Shown here: piece by piece, positions 63,322 to 64,000 of the stretch
Layout of the letters: every line of letters begins with the position of its first letter
Position numbering within the stretch: position 1 is the first letter of the stretch
Assembly: GCF_013149275.1 (NCBI RefSeq)
Contig: NZ_JABGNA010000001.1
Location: 1-64,000 of the forward strand
Direction of reading: 5' to 3'
Length of the DNA stretch: 64,000 bases
Source: Mucilaginibacter sp. SG564
GTDB lineage: Bacteria; Bacteroidota; Bacteroidia; Sphingobacteriales; Sphingobacteriaceae
The notes under the pieces: model-generated
Databases searched by the model: none
What the model saw: the letters and a program-made list of their open reading frames with translations, nothing else
What the model was told of the DNA's origin: nothing
Translations under genes and position numbers: made by a program

Positions 63322-64000
63322 ATGAAACAACTAAAACGCTCATTTTTTGTCCGGAAAAAACTCTGTCTGTTTTTGCTTTTGTTACTTTTTTCAGTAGCAA
63401 TACAGGCACAGACAAGTACTTCAGGTCAGTACAGTTTTGAAAAAAAACGTATTAGCGTACAAGCCATTGTAAACACACTCAAAGCTAAATATGGCTATAA
63501 GATATCTTTTGATGCCAATGTAAGTATGGGCATTATGGTAACACTGCCCGATGAAAATTTACCTTTTGACAGGCTCGCACAAGTATTGCAACAACAGGCA
63601 GGTATTGGTTTAAAAAATATCGATGGCAACCTGGTGATCAAAAAGTTGGATATGGTTATTGTAAGCGGCGTCGTAATATCTGTTGAAGATAAACTGCCCC
63701 TTGCCGGCGTTAGCGTAACCGACGAAAACAAAAAGTTGTTGACCTTTACCAATAATGATGGTAAGTTTTCTGCATTGGTATCGAGCGGCGGCTCTTTAAA
63801 TTTCTCTACCGTGGGTTTTGCCACACAGAGCCAGGTTTTTAGTAAGGCCACAGCAGGCATAACCATTACCATGGATAAATCAAACGCTACGCTGAACGAA
63901 GTAGTAGTTACCGCATTGGGTATTAAGCGTGATGAAAAGGCACTTGGTTATGCAGCCACGGTTGTACAGGGAAAACAGCTTACGGATGCGCTTTCCAGTA
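63322..64000 (+). CDS. SusC-family TonB-dependent receptor with STN domain (locus 3), 5' part
   Basis: The gene runs off the window end; 226 codons are visible. It has a signal peptide (cleavage near AIQAQ), an STN/secretin-type signalling domain (about 45-110: ISVQAIVNTLKAKYGYKISF to IKKLD), a carboxypeptidase-like domain (about 112-190) and the TonB box/SusC signature LNEVVVTALGIKRDEKALGY near residue 195. The STN domain is what contacts FecR-type anti-sigma factors, matching the two genes upstream. The remaining plug and barrel lie outside. Confidence 0.92.
   Translation, partial: MKQLKRSFFVRKKLCLFLLLLLFSVAIQAQTSTSGQYSFEKKRISVQAIVNTLKAKYGYKISFDANVSMGIMVTLPDENLPFDRLAQVLQQQAGIGLKNIDGNLVIKKLDMVIVSGVVISVEDKLPLAGVSVTDENKKLLTFTNNDGKFSALVSSGGSLNFSTVGFATQSQVFSKATAGITITMDKSNATLNEVVVTALGIKRDEKALGYAATVVQGKQLTDALSS

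Noticed and set aside
1..64000. CRISPR arrays, insertion-sequence transposases, rRNA or tRNA genes
   Set aside because: No regularly spaced repeats with unique spacers, no transposase-like proteins and no recognisable RNA genes were seen; the repeats present are small palindromes.

Overview
The window looks like a chromosomal segment of a Bacteroidota, most probably a Sphingobacteriaceae such as Mucilaginibacter or Pedobacter. This rests on two complete SusC/SusD pairs plus the start of a third SusC, two hybrid two-component sensors (HTCS), an ECF sigma/FecR/SusC(STN) cascade, many secreted glycoside hydrolases, moderate GC and gene starts without clear Shine-Dalgarno sequences. The genus is inferred; there is no rRNA in the window.

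Layout. (1) 1-4780: the broken end of an OmpR-type response regulator, then a GH31 alpha-xylosidase-like gene carrying one frameshift, then a GH39 beta-xylosidase-like gene. (2) 4996-18701: an accessory redox block. It holds a c-type haem protein followed by a single-chain xanthine dehydrogenase-family enzyme, a FecA-like TonB receptor, a DoxX-like protein, a truncated haemoglobin, an HxlR regulator, an XdhC maturation factor, and a quinone oxidoreductase with an AraC regulator. (3) 18989-30505 (minus strand): polysaccharide utilisation locus 1, with HTCS, SusC, SusD, a clan GH-A-like hydrolase and a GH12 lipoprotein. (4) 30840-34742: a thioredoxin-like protein, a stand-alone CHC2 zinc-finger protein and a GH35-GH16 pair. 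(5) 34837-41971 (minus strand): the L-arabinose operon araB-araD-GH27-araA-sodium symporter, with an inverted-repeat operator candidate upstream. (6) 42280-43212: a PanE-like ketopantoate reductase. (7) 43624-57161 (plus strand): polysaccharide utilisation locus 2, with SusC, SusD, a GH2 enzyme, a beta-helix protein and a second HTCS. (8) 57251-64000: a YegP protein, a Lys/Ala-rich secreted protein with a PBCV-type basic domain, an outer-membrane barrel with a kinase-like N-terminus, and an ECF sigma/anti-sigma/SusC cascade running off the window.

How the parts fit. The enzymes (GH12, GH16, GH2, GH35, GH27, GH31, GH39) suit breakdown of a galactose-, xylose- and arabinose-decorated plant beta-glycan. 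Each SusC/SusD pair imports oligosaccharides, periplasmic exo-enzymes release sugars, and the ara operon feeds L-arabinose to xylulose-5-phosphate. Three transcripts (SusC1, GH35, SusC2) carry a related ATTTTACCCC-type promoter sequence; at both susC genes it is clearly duplicated with a 22-bp period, which suggests shared control by the HTCS proteins.

The items most worth a second look are this tandem operator, a 154-bp composite palindromic repeat sitting in frame inside the GH2 gene, the kinase-like/outer-membrane barrel fusion, and the xanthine dehydrogenase-cytochrome pair.
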